Source of the DNA: Lycocorax pyrrhopterus obiensis
Taxonomy: Eukaryota > Chordata > Aves > Passeriformes > Paradisaeidae
Assembly (NCBI GenBank): GCA_014706295.1
Contig: JACSVZ010000016.1
Span: forward strand, 5,065,168-5,129,167
Length of the DNA: 64,000 bases
Direction: 5' to 3'
Part shown: positions 26,730 to 38,500 of the stretch, in pieces
How positions within the stretch are numbered: position 1 is the stretch's first letter
Layout of the letters: every line of letters begins with the position of its first letter
Translations under genes and position numbers: made by a program
Notes under the pieces: model-generated
The model's input: only the letters and a program-made list of their open reading frames with translations
Database searches by the model: none
What the model was told of the DNA's origin: nothing

Positions 26730-27031
26730 CCTTCTCCGCTGGCCCCGCCACCTGCCGTGCGAAGGGCAAAGCCAAGGTCCCGCGGCGCGGAGGCGGCCGG
26801 GGGGGCGCGGGGTGCGGCCCCCTCCGCGGGCAGCCCCGGCGGGACGGGCGGGCGAGGGCGGCGGGCGGGAGAGCCCCGACTGCCTGCGGCGTGCGGGGAA
26901 GGCGCCGGCGAGTTCAGCCCCGGACGCCGCCGCGGCTCGGCCGAAGGGGCAGAGATCCAAGTTCGGCCGCGCCGCTTCAAAGCCCCGGAGCGTGAGCGCG
27001 CAGAAGGCTTTTGTTCTTAGCGCGGCTGCAT
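26730..27031 (-). other. GPC1: Probable GPC1 5' untranslated leader
   Basis: This is GC-rich sequence between the GPC1 start codon and the GC-box cluster. The only ATG on the minus strand in this interval opens a four-codon frame at its far end. The 5' boundary is arbitrary because the transcription start site is unknown. Confidence 0.5.
27017..27031 (-). other. Candidate four-codon upstream ORF (MQPR-stop)
   Basis: The minus strand reads ATGCAGCCGCGCTAA, a minimal upstream frame about 290 nt before the GPC1 ATG. It is the only upstream ATG between 26730 and 27031. It would be in the mRNA only if transcription starts to the right of 27031. A short uORF of this kind could lower or condition translation of the main frame; that effect is inference. 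Confidence 0.4.
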
Positions 27032-27086
27032 CCCCGGGCAGTCCCGCCGCGATGCTGCCGGCTGCGGCGCCGCCGGGCCGGGCGGA

Positions 27087-27120
27087 GCGCGGCGGGGCGG
27101 GGCGGGGCGCGGGGCGGGCT
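27087..27120 (+). promoter_or_regulatory. GC-box array and G-quadruplex motif
   Basis: Four GGGG runs and one GGG run, separated by 1-3 bases, lie at 27094-27118 on the plus strand. This satisfies the G3+N1-7 quadruplex rule and also gives overlapping Sp1/KLF-type GC boxes. The G-rich strand is the template strand for GPC1. Position and composition fit a core-promoter element; quadruplex folding is inference. Confidence 0.75.
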
Positions 27121-27140
27121 GCGGGGCTGCTCCCGCGGCG

Positions 27141-27180
27141 GGGCCGGGCCGGGCTAGGCTAGGCTGGGCTGGGCTGGGCT
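27141..27180 (+). repeat. Pentamer tandem repeat (GGGCY/AGGCT)x8
   Basis: Eight successive 5-bp units read GGGCC, GGGCC, GGGCT, AGGCT, AGGCT, GGGCT, GGGCT, GGGCT. The array lies just upstream of the GC boxes in the GPC1 promoter island and is likely variable in length between individuals. Confidence 0.85.
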
Positions 27181-27358
27181 GTGCCGGCACCGCTCCACCT
27201 GCGCGCCGAGCGGCGGCGGGGCGGCTCCGGGCGGGCAGGGCTTCCCCCGCCGGACGTGGCATCACGCGGCCCGCGCCAATCCCGCGCGGGGCGCAGCCCC
27301 CGCCCCGCCCCGCGCCCCCGCCGCGGGCGCTGCGCAGCGCCCGGAGCCGCTGGACCGC

Positions 27359-27390
27359 GGCCGGGAGCATCGCCGGCCGGGAGCATCGCC
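27359..27390. repeat. Exact 16-bp tandem duplication in the promoter island
   Basis: The unit GGCCGGGAGCATCGCC occurs twice head to tail without mismatch (27359-27374 and 27375-27390). Perfect identity suggests a recent duplication, or a length polymorphism, upstream of GPC1. Confidence 0.9.
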
Positions 27391-27462
27391 GAGCGGCAGC
27401 CCCCGGCCGGGCAGGGCGCAGACAGCCCCCGCAGCGCCGACAGCACTCGGGGCGCCGCGCGC

Positions 27463-27480
27463 CGTCCTTCGGGAAGGACG
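27463..27480. repeat. Short perfect inverted repeat
   Basis: CGTCCTT and AAGGACG flank a CGGG loop, making a 7-bp perfect stem at the outer edge of the CpG island. The centre TTCGGGAA resembles a paired inverted GAA element. No function can be assigned. Confidence 0.6.
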
Positions 27481-27540
27481 CGGTGACAACGCGCATCGAA
27501 CCCTTCTTTGTCTGCGGCGCGGCCCGGGTGCTTAACCTGA

Positions 27541-30500
27541 GGAGCCCGAGTTCCCCCAGCGTGGTGGGAAAACAGCCGTGTAGGAGACTTAAATCATTCC
27601 ACACTTAGACCGGCGAGGAGAAGGGAGTTCAGCTGAGAGCCGGAGAGTCCCAGCAAGGTCCTGGGGAGGCTGAAAGTGCCCCTTTAAGAGCAGATGTGGG
27701 AAGAGAGGAAATTTTCTACGACAGATTGTCAGCTTTGGAGTTTACTTCCTACAACAGCCTGCCAGCTCCTGAAACTGGTGCTCTGCAGCTCTGCCAGCCG
27801 CGTTTTAAGCTGCTTCCCACAGAACTGAGGCATCTGTGATCACCTGTGTGTCAAGGCAATGCCCTTGTGCTTCCCCTAAATGAGCTTGCAGGCTCTTGGC
27901 CAGCATCTAACTTGTTTCACGACAGACAGAAGACTCAATGATCACTCCTGAGCCTTTGGAGAGCAGTTGTTCTCTGTGAAAAAGGGGGAGGGAATCTGCC
28001 CATGCCTCAGCTGGAGCACTCGTGTGGGCTTAAACCTTACAAGATAGCAGAAACCCCACACATAAACACCATCACTGTGCCCCCCGAAAACCTAGCAAAA
28101 TTTATCAGAGACTGTAGCTTTTGGACTAGTCAGTCACCCAGACATGCAGAAATACATGGGAAACTGGTGTCATTCATCTCATTGCTTCAGAACTGCTTGT
28201 TCTCCTGAGAAATGAGTAAGGGAGAAGTGACTGCAAAGTAGGAGTACCACGGGGAGTGGAAGGATGGCAGCAGGGAAAAGTTGTTTCTTTCCTATGAAAT
28301 CACCTAATGATTTCCTATTAAATCTTCCTAATTAGATTCATCTATGAGATACGGCAAAGCAGATTAGGAGGACAGGGAAAATCCCTGCAAAGACAGGGAG
28401 AATTCTGTAATGAAGATCATGACTAAGGTGACACATTACCACCAAAAGTTAATAGCTATGAGTCAGATACACCCCATACAGTCCAAATCCTAATTCTTTC
28501 ACAGATGACATTGTGCCTTTTGGCCTCTTGCATCATCTCTCAGTGATGCACAGTTTAGAAACCCAAGGCTTACAGACTCCCAAATCTTGGTACACCTCAG
28601 CTTGGAGCTTGCTTTGGGAGCTTTCTGGAGTGTGGGAATATTGTTCCTGGAAATATGGGGGGGAAAATCTGCCATGGATGAAGTCTGACCTACCCTGTTT
28701 TTAAATGAGAAGTTTTTTGTAAATGCAAAAGTACTGCACACTTAGGAGGTTACCAAGTAGGTTATGTGGCACAAGGTTGTTTCAGCCTGTACTCCTGGGG
28801 ATTTATTTTAATTTTATAGCCATAGCCCTTTCCTCTCCCCAGGCTTTGAACATATCACTCGAAGACCTGTGTCAGAGATCTCATCTAACTAACCTGACTA
28901 CAATAATGACAGAAAAAACAAGCAGCAGAGGAATCTGTACGTATATTGCCGTGACTGGAGGAACACCAGGATCTTGTTCCTCCTCTTGGAAAATCAACAG
29001 TGAAAATCAAATACTTGCAGACACACGGGTAACAACAGTCTCACTTGGGTCTGTTGAGGGGAATGAACTCCAGGAATGCAAACTCCAAAGAGACAAAGTA
29101 CTTGATAGAGAAGAAAGGCAGAGTCATAAACCTTTTATCTGGTCTGGCTGCTACAGAATTCCTTGGGATGGGTGACACAGGGGACCAAAGCAGATCCTAG
29201 CTTCCTCTTTTCCTTCTCAAAGCCTGGGATTGGACACTTGTCGCCGCTGTATATCAAGTGCTTGCTTTCACCTCTGCCTGTAGTGACTTTGGGAAAGCTC
29301 TCTGCACTCATACAGCTGCTGAAGTGCACTGAAACACCAGCTGCTGGCAGAGAAAGAACTGGGACTGAAACCCTTGTGTTCTGGCCTTGGAACCATCCCC
29401 TGAGCTATAGATCATTTCACAGGCCAAAGTATTTCCCTTCTTCATACACATCTCACTTCCCCCAGATGGGTGACAGTGCCTGCGGCAGGGACTAAAGTCA
29501 TGTCATTCCCGATAAAATCCTGAGAGACCGCAGCACGCACTCTGCTTACTCACATGCACCCTGCTGTTCCCCGGTGAGACACCAGGCTGCCAGCCCCAGC
29601 ACAGATCACACTGCCAGCTCCCAGGCTCTTCTCAGAAGCTGCAGCTGAACTACACGTTCTGCTTCGAACCTCCGGCATTAAGTGACCATCAGCAGGTCAT
29701 TTATCTCCTAAACAGTGGTAAGAGTGTTTCTTATCTAACCACCTGCCTTTGAGATGCTCACATACTATCATAATGAGAAGCTTGTAAGTAGACAAATTTA
29801 AAATAAACCCAAGCTGATATGAGCTCTTCAACAGAGAAGATATCTGCAAGTCTGTACAGGATCCAATCCTGAGGAAACAAATCTTAAATGGTGGGGCACG
29901 TCTCATTTTGCTGTTAAGTTTGTATGCACATGCAGGATTTGACCTAGGTACATTTTAATCAAATTGAAATAAACATCTTCAAAGTGTCATGATGAAAATA
30001 TATTTTTGGCATCCATTATAAATTGGATTGTGTATATATGTGAGGACCAGATCCGGTTTCTGAACATCCTCAGCTAAAAGAATGGAACTTGGCAAACAGT
30101 AAACAAAAGATCGTCCAAAAACAGGCAGAAAGAGCTAGAACTGGGAAAGATAAGAAAAGGCAGAGTAAAACACAAAGATGAGTAGACAAAATGCAGAGGA
30201 GGCAAAAAGCACACAGCCAGCCAGCAAGATAGCCAGAGGAAGACAGAAAATCCATCCTGCTCTGGAGATCACCTCTTGACAGTCCCGACAAAAAGCACTG
30301 CCCACTGAAAAGCTGATCCAAGCATTATGAAGCAAGAATGATGAAGAGCCAAATCATCTGGCACAAGTGGGGAAAGCTACCCTTTAAAAACAAGAAGTGA
30401 ACAGAGAAGCTTTCTACAACCTCAATTTTCACAGAGATGTCTTTGTTTCTCTAGCACTTTCCAAAACTTTTGCAATGCAGTGGACATGCCTCTCTTTTTC

Positions 30501-33500
30501 ACCTTGATGCAAGTCAAGAACTGTACAGACAACAACGCAATTCCGCCCACCAGACTTCCAGCTGGTTCCAAAATGGACCTATGCTGAGTAGCAGCTACAG
30601 CAACCTGGAATTTGACAGCAAAACCAAAACAGGAAAAAACCCAGATAACCATATCAAATTGCATTGTATCCTTGATGCCACGTAAAAGAATAGTGCATTC
30701 TCACTTGAATTCAGTGGTGTTTCTACTTTTTTCCCCATGCATCAAGTGCAAAGTTCACACAGAATGAGGAGTGGGGGAGGAAGAGAGATGGGCAAAGCCT
30801 AACTGGGCTACAGCTTCCTCGCTCTTACCAACCTCATGTAATGAAACCCTTTGCCCCTTTCCCTTAGCCAGTTTTATGATACTTTTGATTCTCTGGCAGC
30901 ATGAGCAAATCTGGCACCTTTAGATTACAAATCTTCATCAAAGCAGGAGTATCTTAGTACCTCTCCTGCCCAATTCCTTTAATCTCTGCAATAGCTGTTT
31001 CCTGCAGGATTCATGAAAGCCCCTGCCGGTCCCTGCCCCCCCAACACTGGCTGGTGTTCAGCAGAAGCTGGACATGTGTTTTGCTGAATCAAATCTAATT
31101 AAGTTATTCAGAGGATTTACTAGATTACACCTTGCTATCTGCAGCTACTTACTTCTTCACTGGTTCTCCCTTCATTGGAAATCTGGCATCTTCTCCTCCC
31201 CTCTGCTCACATTCCCCCAAGAAGCTTTTCTGACATGCGCAAACACCATGTGTCTGGTTGTTTTGATCACCAAAAATATCAGATCAATCCCTTTGAATTG
31301 CTGGGGCATCTACGTACAACTGACAAATCCAGCTTGATCTCAGCTGACTTTGTAAGACACCACTTGCCTTCTCAAAATACTGAGACCTTTTGGGATTTGT
31401 GTGCCCAGATTAATTAACCAAGGATAGCGTTCAGTAGATGTACAGAGTTGGGGACCCTTCCCAGGTCTTGAGGGAGCCAGACTGAGGCCCCAGGGCAAGG
31501 ACAATCACAATTCTGGCTGCCGAGGAATAGAGGAAGAGGGGCTGCACAGAGGACAAGTGCAGCAGTGTACACCAAGGCTGGGCCAAGCTGCTGTTTGAGC
31601 CTTTGGTGGAACAGAACGATTCCCTTTAAATGGAATGCTGTATTTCCCCAGTTTGGCCAGTACTAGGAATATTAGGAACAACTAAGTAATGTGAGACAGG
31701 GAATCTGGCTAATGCGGGTAATTGCCACTCTGGGCTGTGTTTTGAATTGAACTACCCAATTTTACAGCAGCAACTTAAAGGAATGTATTGCTTAATGACC
31801 TCTTACCAATGACTCCAGCCTGCTAGACTGTACTTGTATTATATATGAGTCAGAGATTTCCCAGCAGAAAGAAGTCTTAAAGGCCAAAAAATAAATAAAT
31901 GCCATAAACTTGTTAGAGAAACTGCTGCTAATTGGGTCTGCCCCAGGAAGTACATTTCATCCTTTCTGGACACTTTCAGTAAAGCTTTTCCCACTCTCCA
32001 AAACATATGCAGTAATGAACAAAGAATATGGACACGGCACTTGAATTTGGTTTATGTTGGATAAGCAGAGCTTGCCTGGATGGTAGGAAATGGCTCAAAA
32101 TTGCTCCCAAAACTAGATGAAAAATGTGTCCTTTTAGCATGCCCCTATGGTGATGGTACAGAAGATTCCTCCCACTTCCTGCAAAAGTTGCAAGCAGATG
32201 ACTTCCTCTTATAATTCAAGAGATTATATCCTGAACCTAACTGGTTTTGAAAGAGATTTTTCAGGTAAAAATCTCCCCTCATTCTCATTGTCATCCGTCT
32301 GTGGCACTGGCCTAAGAAAAACATGAGCAGGAACACACTCTGTTCCTAGGAATGCCAGCTCAAAAGCGTGTTCCTGAGCACTGGTCCAAGGTGAATTGGT
32401 GTGGGATAAGCATCCCAGACTTCTTTGAGAAGAAAAAGTTACAGCCATGAAGAAAGAGACGTGTGGACTCACAATACGGGCATCTGGCATCCCTAATGGA
32501 ACTTCTCAGCTGGCACTTTATCCTCAGCTGTTGCTACATTAAACACTACAGACTAAAGCACTTTGATGAATTAATACAATTATCTTGCGTTCTGCTCAAG
32601 TGTTTATTTTTTTCCCCTCACATTCGGTTAGGTACAACATAACCTGTTTTTCTAGGGAAACTGACTGTGAGGAAACACTGACAGCACCGTATTTAAAAGC
32701 ACCCAACACCTCCAGCTGGGAGCAGAGGCTCTCCCACTGCAGGCTATGTCTGTGCTACAGGAAACACCCAGCGCCGAGCGGGTGTCAGCCAGTGGAGCAG
32801 GTAAGCCGGGGTTATCACCAGGTAGCTGGGAGGACAGCTCACAGCAAATGCTGGGCAGCTTTCTACACATGGGGGAAAAAAAAATCTGACCTGGAGTTTG
32901 GAAATGTATCCTTCCCATGCCTTTTTCTCTGCACTGTTAGTAAGATAATTACCAGGTGACACACGTTTAACGTGTGCCAGCTTCACTTCTGATGTAACTG
33001 TACATGAGCAGAGTGACAGCTGGAATGGATTTGGGCCAGTGTGGTTTTCATTTTAAGATCTATGCATTTTGTAACACAAAGACAGTGAATGCATCTGTGG
33101 CTACATCATTTGAAAGGTGCTCCAGGACCAAGCCCTCAGCAGACAGTGTGATGCCAGGGTAGGTACAGCAGTTCATCCTGGCTGAAGATTAAGTACCCTT
33201 ATAATTACACATCCTCGTGCAATGTCACTGTTTCTTTGGTCAGCACCACATAAACATCCAGAGTTGGATTCTTCAAGATGCCAGACAACACAAACCCATC
33301 TTCTTAAGATTAAAAATAGAGCTCTTAATCTGATTTCATTTCCTCAACCTGCTAGAAACCAGAGAGCATGAATACAAGGAGATGCAGAGACATGGGGTGT
33401 TAGAAACTCACCAGGACACTCAGTTCTTTCCCACCAGGTTTTCAGTTTGTTGTTTGGTTTGTTTTTACAGTGCTACTTTTGAGCATAGCCTTCAAAATAA

Positions 33501-35537
33501 ATTGTTTGTAATAGCTATGTATTTTCACATCACAGACATAGTTTTGCGTTAGGAAGGACTTTTCTTCTGTGGCTAAAGGAGCAAAGCTTAGTTCCCTTGC
33601 CTCTATTGCAGCAGATGCGAGGGACAGCGCTTTTTAAAGCATTTTAAATAGAAGCTGGTGGACTGGGGGACCCTGGAGCACACTTTCAAATCTTCCTTGC
33701 TGCCTTACAAAAGCTAAGCAGTTAGGTGCAATGACTCACTCACACTGACATTTTTGGGAGAGAATGATGCCTTTTATAATAACATTGATATTCCTCCATT
33801 GATGTCTCAACACTAGCTAATTTAGAAAAGAAACATGTAGTGCAAGGTTGAAAGGTCACAGGCCAGCCAAAGAACTCATGAGATCATGGGACCATGAAAG
33901 AGGCTTTGGCTTTAAAATAAAATACCCTTTTTTCTTTTTGTTTCCTTTTTTTCAAGGAAGAGAAAACTTTTCTGAAAGGCCAGGAATTTAATCTGAACTC
34001 TCCTTTCACATACTGTACAAATAAAAACTACACTGCAGAACTACTTGGGGGGGGTTCAGTAGAGTTTATCTCCAGAGGTCACTTTAATCTATATTGAGTA
34101 GAGAAATAGAGGGAGAAGGAAGGACACACATTTACTTTTAGAAAGCTGCTAGACCTCTCTTTAAGCTCTGACGTTACCATTGTCAAGCCAATACCCTTCT
34201 TAGATTATTCTCCCCACAGTCTAGTGGGGACTCTGCAGCCTAGTGAGTGTGAAATTAAATTATGAAATATTGGATTATTTGTGGCTGTTCTGTTCTGCTC
34301 TATCCACACTGTTCTTTTCCTTTTCCCAGTCTCCCCTATTTTTCCCCTGTCAGATTTAAAGGAAAAGATAAACCAAAAAAAGCTTACAATATAAAAAACT
34401 TGAATCCATAGTGCTCTGATGTGACTGATGTTTGCACCTTCAACAGACTTTTAACACAGATTCAGGTTTGAGACTAAAATCACGGCCAGATATTCTGGCT
34501 TTGAGTCCTTGCAATGACTGCTAGCTCACAAAGTATTCCTTTCTTTTCTTCCCCAAAAGAGGACTCTGTTAGTTTCTTCCCAATATTAGGTGAATATAAA
34601 ACTAATTACAGTCTGATTGAGACTCTTTCAGTTTCCAAGTGAAACAGAGCATCCTTTCCTTTATAAAGAAATTCGGAAATGTTAATGTGGGACATCAAAA
34701 CGGGTTTGCAAAAACAGAGGAGGCATAATGTGCTGTGTTCCCTCTTCCTTCCAGCGCAGCAGCTAACAAATATTATTTGTTGATGCAATATATATATTCC
34801 ATATATCTTAAGTATGAGAATTTGTTATTAAGCCAATTAGGCACAGAGTGCTTTCATAACTATAGCTGCTCAAAATGAAAAAGACAAAGTGGTTTCCTAA
34901 TGGAACATGCAATTGATGAGAGAAGAAATTACTCTTTCATGTTTTCAGATATTAAGAAAATAAAGACTAGCTCCTGCAGTGAAACACTGTACTTTATCCT
35001 TGCTGTCCTCTCAAACTTGCATAATAAAATGCTTAATTTCTGAGCTTTTTTGTTTTTATAACATTAACAAGGTCCGTAAAGTCTGAGGTAACCAAGTGTA
35101 AGTCCCCTGTGAAGCTTACTGAGCAGTGAGAAGAATTTACCACACTATCAGAAACTGCATGGATTTGCTTAGCCAAGGAAGGACTTGTACTGGATACCAG
35201 CATATCCAGAGTTCTCTGCTTAGAAGGAGACTGACCCAGTGTCACAGGAGAGAGCTTCCTGAAATCTCTGACTGCCTGTCCTTCCTAACTCCAGCCTGCT
35301 GGCAACAGGAGACTCCCTCCTGACTCTCTTGACACAAGAAGCTCATGAAGTACTTGGCTGTATTGAACTTGTAACCTGCCTTGCACTGTGACACCCTGTC
35401 CTCATACATACTGCAAGCTCCAACACCTGTGTGATTGGCATCAGCCTGATAGCTCAGGTTCAATTACCAATGCCAGTACCAGAATTTAGAGCTGTTCATT
35501 TAATAGCTGCTCCCATGACCTCAAGGCAGACAAAAGC
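27541..35537. other. Intergenic block upstream of GPC1
   Basis: About 8 kb without a recognisable exon or named repeat. Minor structures are GAAATCA/TGATTTC arms at 28296-28314, AGGAACA/TGTTCCT arms with a 5-nt spacer at 32329-32347, and a run of eight G at 34047-34054. An open frame at 28723-29175 has no family resemblance and is probably chance. Confidence 0.6.
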
Positions 35538-35573
35538 TGACCCATCAATGGCTGCCATTGATTTGATGGGTCA
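35538..35573. repeat. Nested inverted repeat capable of a 14-bp bulged hairpin
   Basis: TGACCC pairs with GGGTCA (outer) and ATCAATGG with CCATTGAT (inner) around a CTG loop, with a 5-nt bulge TTGAT on the right side. An alternative fold pairs the 11-bp arms TGACCCATCAA and TTGATGGGTCA. The ends are also nuclear-receptor half-sites (RGGTCA-like). Confidence 0.85.
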
Positions 35574-38500
35574 CAAGGCAAAAACACCGTGCAGTGTGTC
35601 CACAATGGCCTTCTTGGGTATGGGAGCACAGCAGCATCTGTAAATCCTTATAAATTATACCACTATACTATCTAACCTTCTTACGTAGGCTTGGACAATT
35701 TCCTCCCTCCTCCCATTGCTCATTTTCCACAACTCACAAATGTCTGTTTCACACAAACAAGAAAAATGAGCTGGCAAACAACCTGCCCGTAACTCAGTTT
35801 TAAGGCAGAGAAATACAATTTTCCCCAAATCTTTCCTTCTTAATGTTTTGTGAAATGAACTATTCAAAGCTATCTATTGAAAAGGAGATGAAAATCCTTC
35901 CCTTTGAAAAAGAAGCATAATGAATGTACTCTTCATTCTTCAAGAGATGCAGCATAGCCTGCCAGAGAAAGTCCTCTTGTTCTCCATTTATGGGGTTTGA
36001 TTAAGCCTTCTGTTCATAGGGATTTGAAAGTTTTGATGCCAGCGCTTAACCACTGCTTTTGTATATGAGAAACAAAATTGGAGATAGCCAAATGCAGAGG
36101 TAAAACTGCAAAATTATCTGTGTCAGCTCAGGAGGGATGACTGGAACCTCTTTGCTCAAACTCCCCTTAACATCAGTGGGAATGTCACATTGCTGTTTAT
36201 CCCAGATACGACTCTTGGCTGGAGAGATCCTGAGGCACAGAGTGCTGGAAGCTCAGAGGGCCCGTGTGGAAGCACTGTTGTATGCTCTTCACTAGTGGCC
36301 ACTGCCAAAGTCAGCCCTGTGCTCTGCCCCCCTCTCCCGTGCACTTTGCAGACTCTCCATTTACTAATGTGGTTATCTGAAACCATTTCAAATTACAGCT
36401 GCACGAAGAGCAGCATTAAGAACTCAGCCTCCCAGAGAGGCTCTTTGTGCACTTAGATGCCTCCAGAGCAGCACATCATTCCCGGGACCAAGCAGCTTAG
36501 CTCCAGGGCTCCTGCATGCCTGGAGGGGGATGCTGAGGACAGACTCCTACCCTTTGTCCTGTCCTGCAGTGTGCCACGAGGCTCCTGTGAATGGCTGGGC
36601 AGTCTTCACTCTCAGGGCAGTCCAGAGAAGTGTGCTGTGTCATGTGATACTTAGGAACACTTTGGGCAGTAACAGGTACAAACACCCTCTGAGGTTTGTT
36701 AATGTCTTTGGCGTGGTCCCCTTCCCAGTTTGATATTTTTGTACCACATACATGTAACGATGCCAACAAAGAACACAGGTTACAGCTACCCAGGAAAGTT
36801 CATAAGAACACTTCACTCATCCATCCTGATGCAACCTCTCAGCACGTCTGCACAAACCCTCCAGTAACACCGTACGTAATCTTTCTCTTCTCCCACACCC
36901 CATGGATCTCCCTGCTTTCCCTGCCTGCTGGTTTTGTCCTGTACTCAGCTAGAGGGGCTGCTTTAGGATGCTTTTCTTCCTGTTTGGGCAGATTGTTTTG
37001 CCTTTCTAATGCTCCTCCTGGTCCTGCCAGTCCTGGGAGCACGAGGCTCAGAAGGGGAACTGAACTCACATCTTCCTAAGAGCAATCACAAAACCTGAGG
37101 TGGATGAGCTTTCATTTCCCTTGTTTTGAATTCCCTCAGCAGTGACCCACAGCCATGAAGAGGTTTTGTCTGCATGCAGTACTCAAGAAAGTCAGGAACT
37201 CACCTCAGAACTTGCTATGCAGGACAGCTTGTAGCCTTAGCTCTGACTCAATGATTCATCAATTTATTTGATTGACAGGGTTGATAGAAGGTCTTAAGGG
37301 CTCTCCCGAGAATCAAAATCAAAAGAAAAATCCATATATGAGGGTGCCCTATATCTTTCTAAAGCTTCTCTTATTTGGGAACTAAGCTCATCTACTTTTA
37401 ATTTCATATAATGAGAAAGTATAGACTTACCTTAGTAAGAACATGGCAAATATTAATTAAGTACTAGCAACTAAAAAGAATATCAATAGCTACCAGGGAG
37501 GATAAGTCTGAGAGATTGGGGTTTAGACTGTAAAAAAATAATAATAACCAGAAAGCACAGGAATTAAAAGAAGTGCTTCTTAATTAGAGAATATTGGAAG
37601 CAGTGGGATAATAAAAAATGTCCACTTTTCACCTGGGACTATGGAGACAACTCCTTCCTAGAATTAAGTCTCTGGTCTTTCTGTAAATGGTGCTGTTAGA
37701 GTGGGGTACCAACATCATCACTGTTAGATCACTTACTTAATGATATGGAAGCATCAGATTGTGCCTTAATGTATCCTTCTCCCCTAAACCATGTGGTAGT
37801 TTTAGGCTGACCTCATGAAGCTGAAATACCCATTTCTAAGAAACTCTCTCAAGGAAAAAAGTCAAAATTCTATCATTATTGCTGCTACACTGGCAGAATT
37901 TCAGGGGGACACCTGACTGACTTGCTGTATGCGTGGCTTCCTTCCCAGCTGAGCTGAATCAGTTAACGTCAGCTGGCGAGCTGCATCACATTTCTGGTTT
38001 CAGAATGAAACCTATTTTATTAGGAGGACAGAGACAAACAAACTATAAATAAAACTGCATAAGGACTTTACAAATCAGTGCTTTAAAAACTTAACTTTTC
38101 ATCAATCTAACTGCTGCTCTGCTCTCTGTGATGCCACTTTATCTCAGCAGAGACACAGGCAGCCTGTATTCTTTTAACCTCAGCAGGCTGTCACTGGTCT
38201 TTGATATAGCAGCTGTCTCATAGCTACCACTAGATTTCAATTAAACCAGGCTATATTTAGGGTGAAAATAGGGCTATTTTCAACTGCCATACCTGCCAAC
38301 TTTTATTCACTCTCAGCAGTAGTTATTTTATTTGATGTACCTGGTCTTAAGCGGCGCCATCCGTAAAATTAAAAAGATACCTGAAACTGTTACGTATTTT
38401 ACATTCACATCACCAAAAATCCATCATTAAAAGCAGCAGTTCTCCAGAGAAGAACACACTTTAGGGTGATAAATAACAAAATGCTCTCTACGCACAGCCA

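Larger units (their letters stand above)
26270..27540 (-). promoter_or_regulatory. GPC1: CpG island promoter of GPC1
   Basis: This stretch is very GC-rich and dense in CpG, in sharp contrast to the AT-leaning sequence on both sides. It spans GPC1 exon 1 and about 0.8 kb upstream. It holds repeated GGGGCGGGG-type GC boxes (27087-27120), and CCCCGCCCC and CGCCCCCGCC near 27300-27320. I saw no convincing TATA box, which fits a broad TATA-less CpG promoter. The exact transcription start cannot be placed from sequence; about 27.0-27.15 kb is my estimate. Such islands often fire in both directions, so a divergent plus-strand non-coding transcript is possible but not shown. Confidence 0.85.

Noticed and set aside
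26172..26960. A 262-codon open frame on the minus strand covering GPC1 exon 1
   Set aside because: Its first codon is TTG and it reads straight through the GTGAGT donor into intron. Only 26573-26729 is supported as coding.
26448..27162. Long plus-strand open frames through the CpG island
   Set aside because: GC-rich DNA lacks stop codons. These frames are Pro/Ala/Gly/Arg-rich, match no family and lie opposite the GPC1 exon and leader.
27017..27604. 195-codon minus-strand frame upstream of GPC1
   Set aside because: It starts with GTG and is low-complexity Arg/Ala/Pro. Only its last four codons, from a real ATG, are kept as a candidate uORF.
32329..32347. Glucocorticoid response element-like AGGAACA/TGTTCCT
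   Set aside because: The spacer is 5 nt, not the 3 nt needed for receptor dimer binding.
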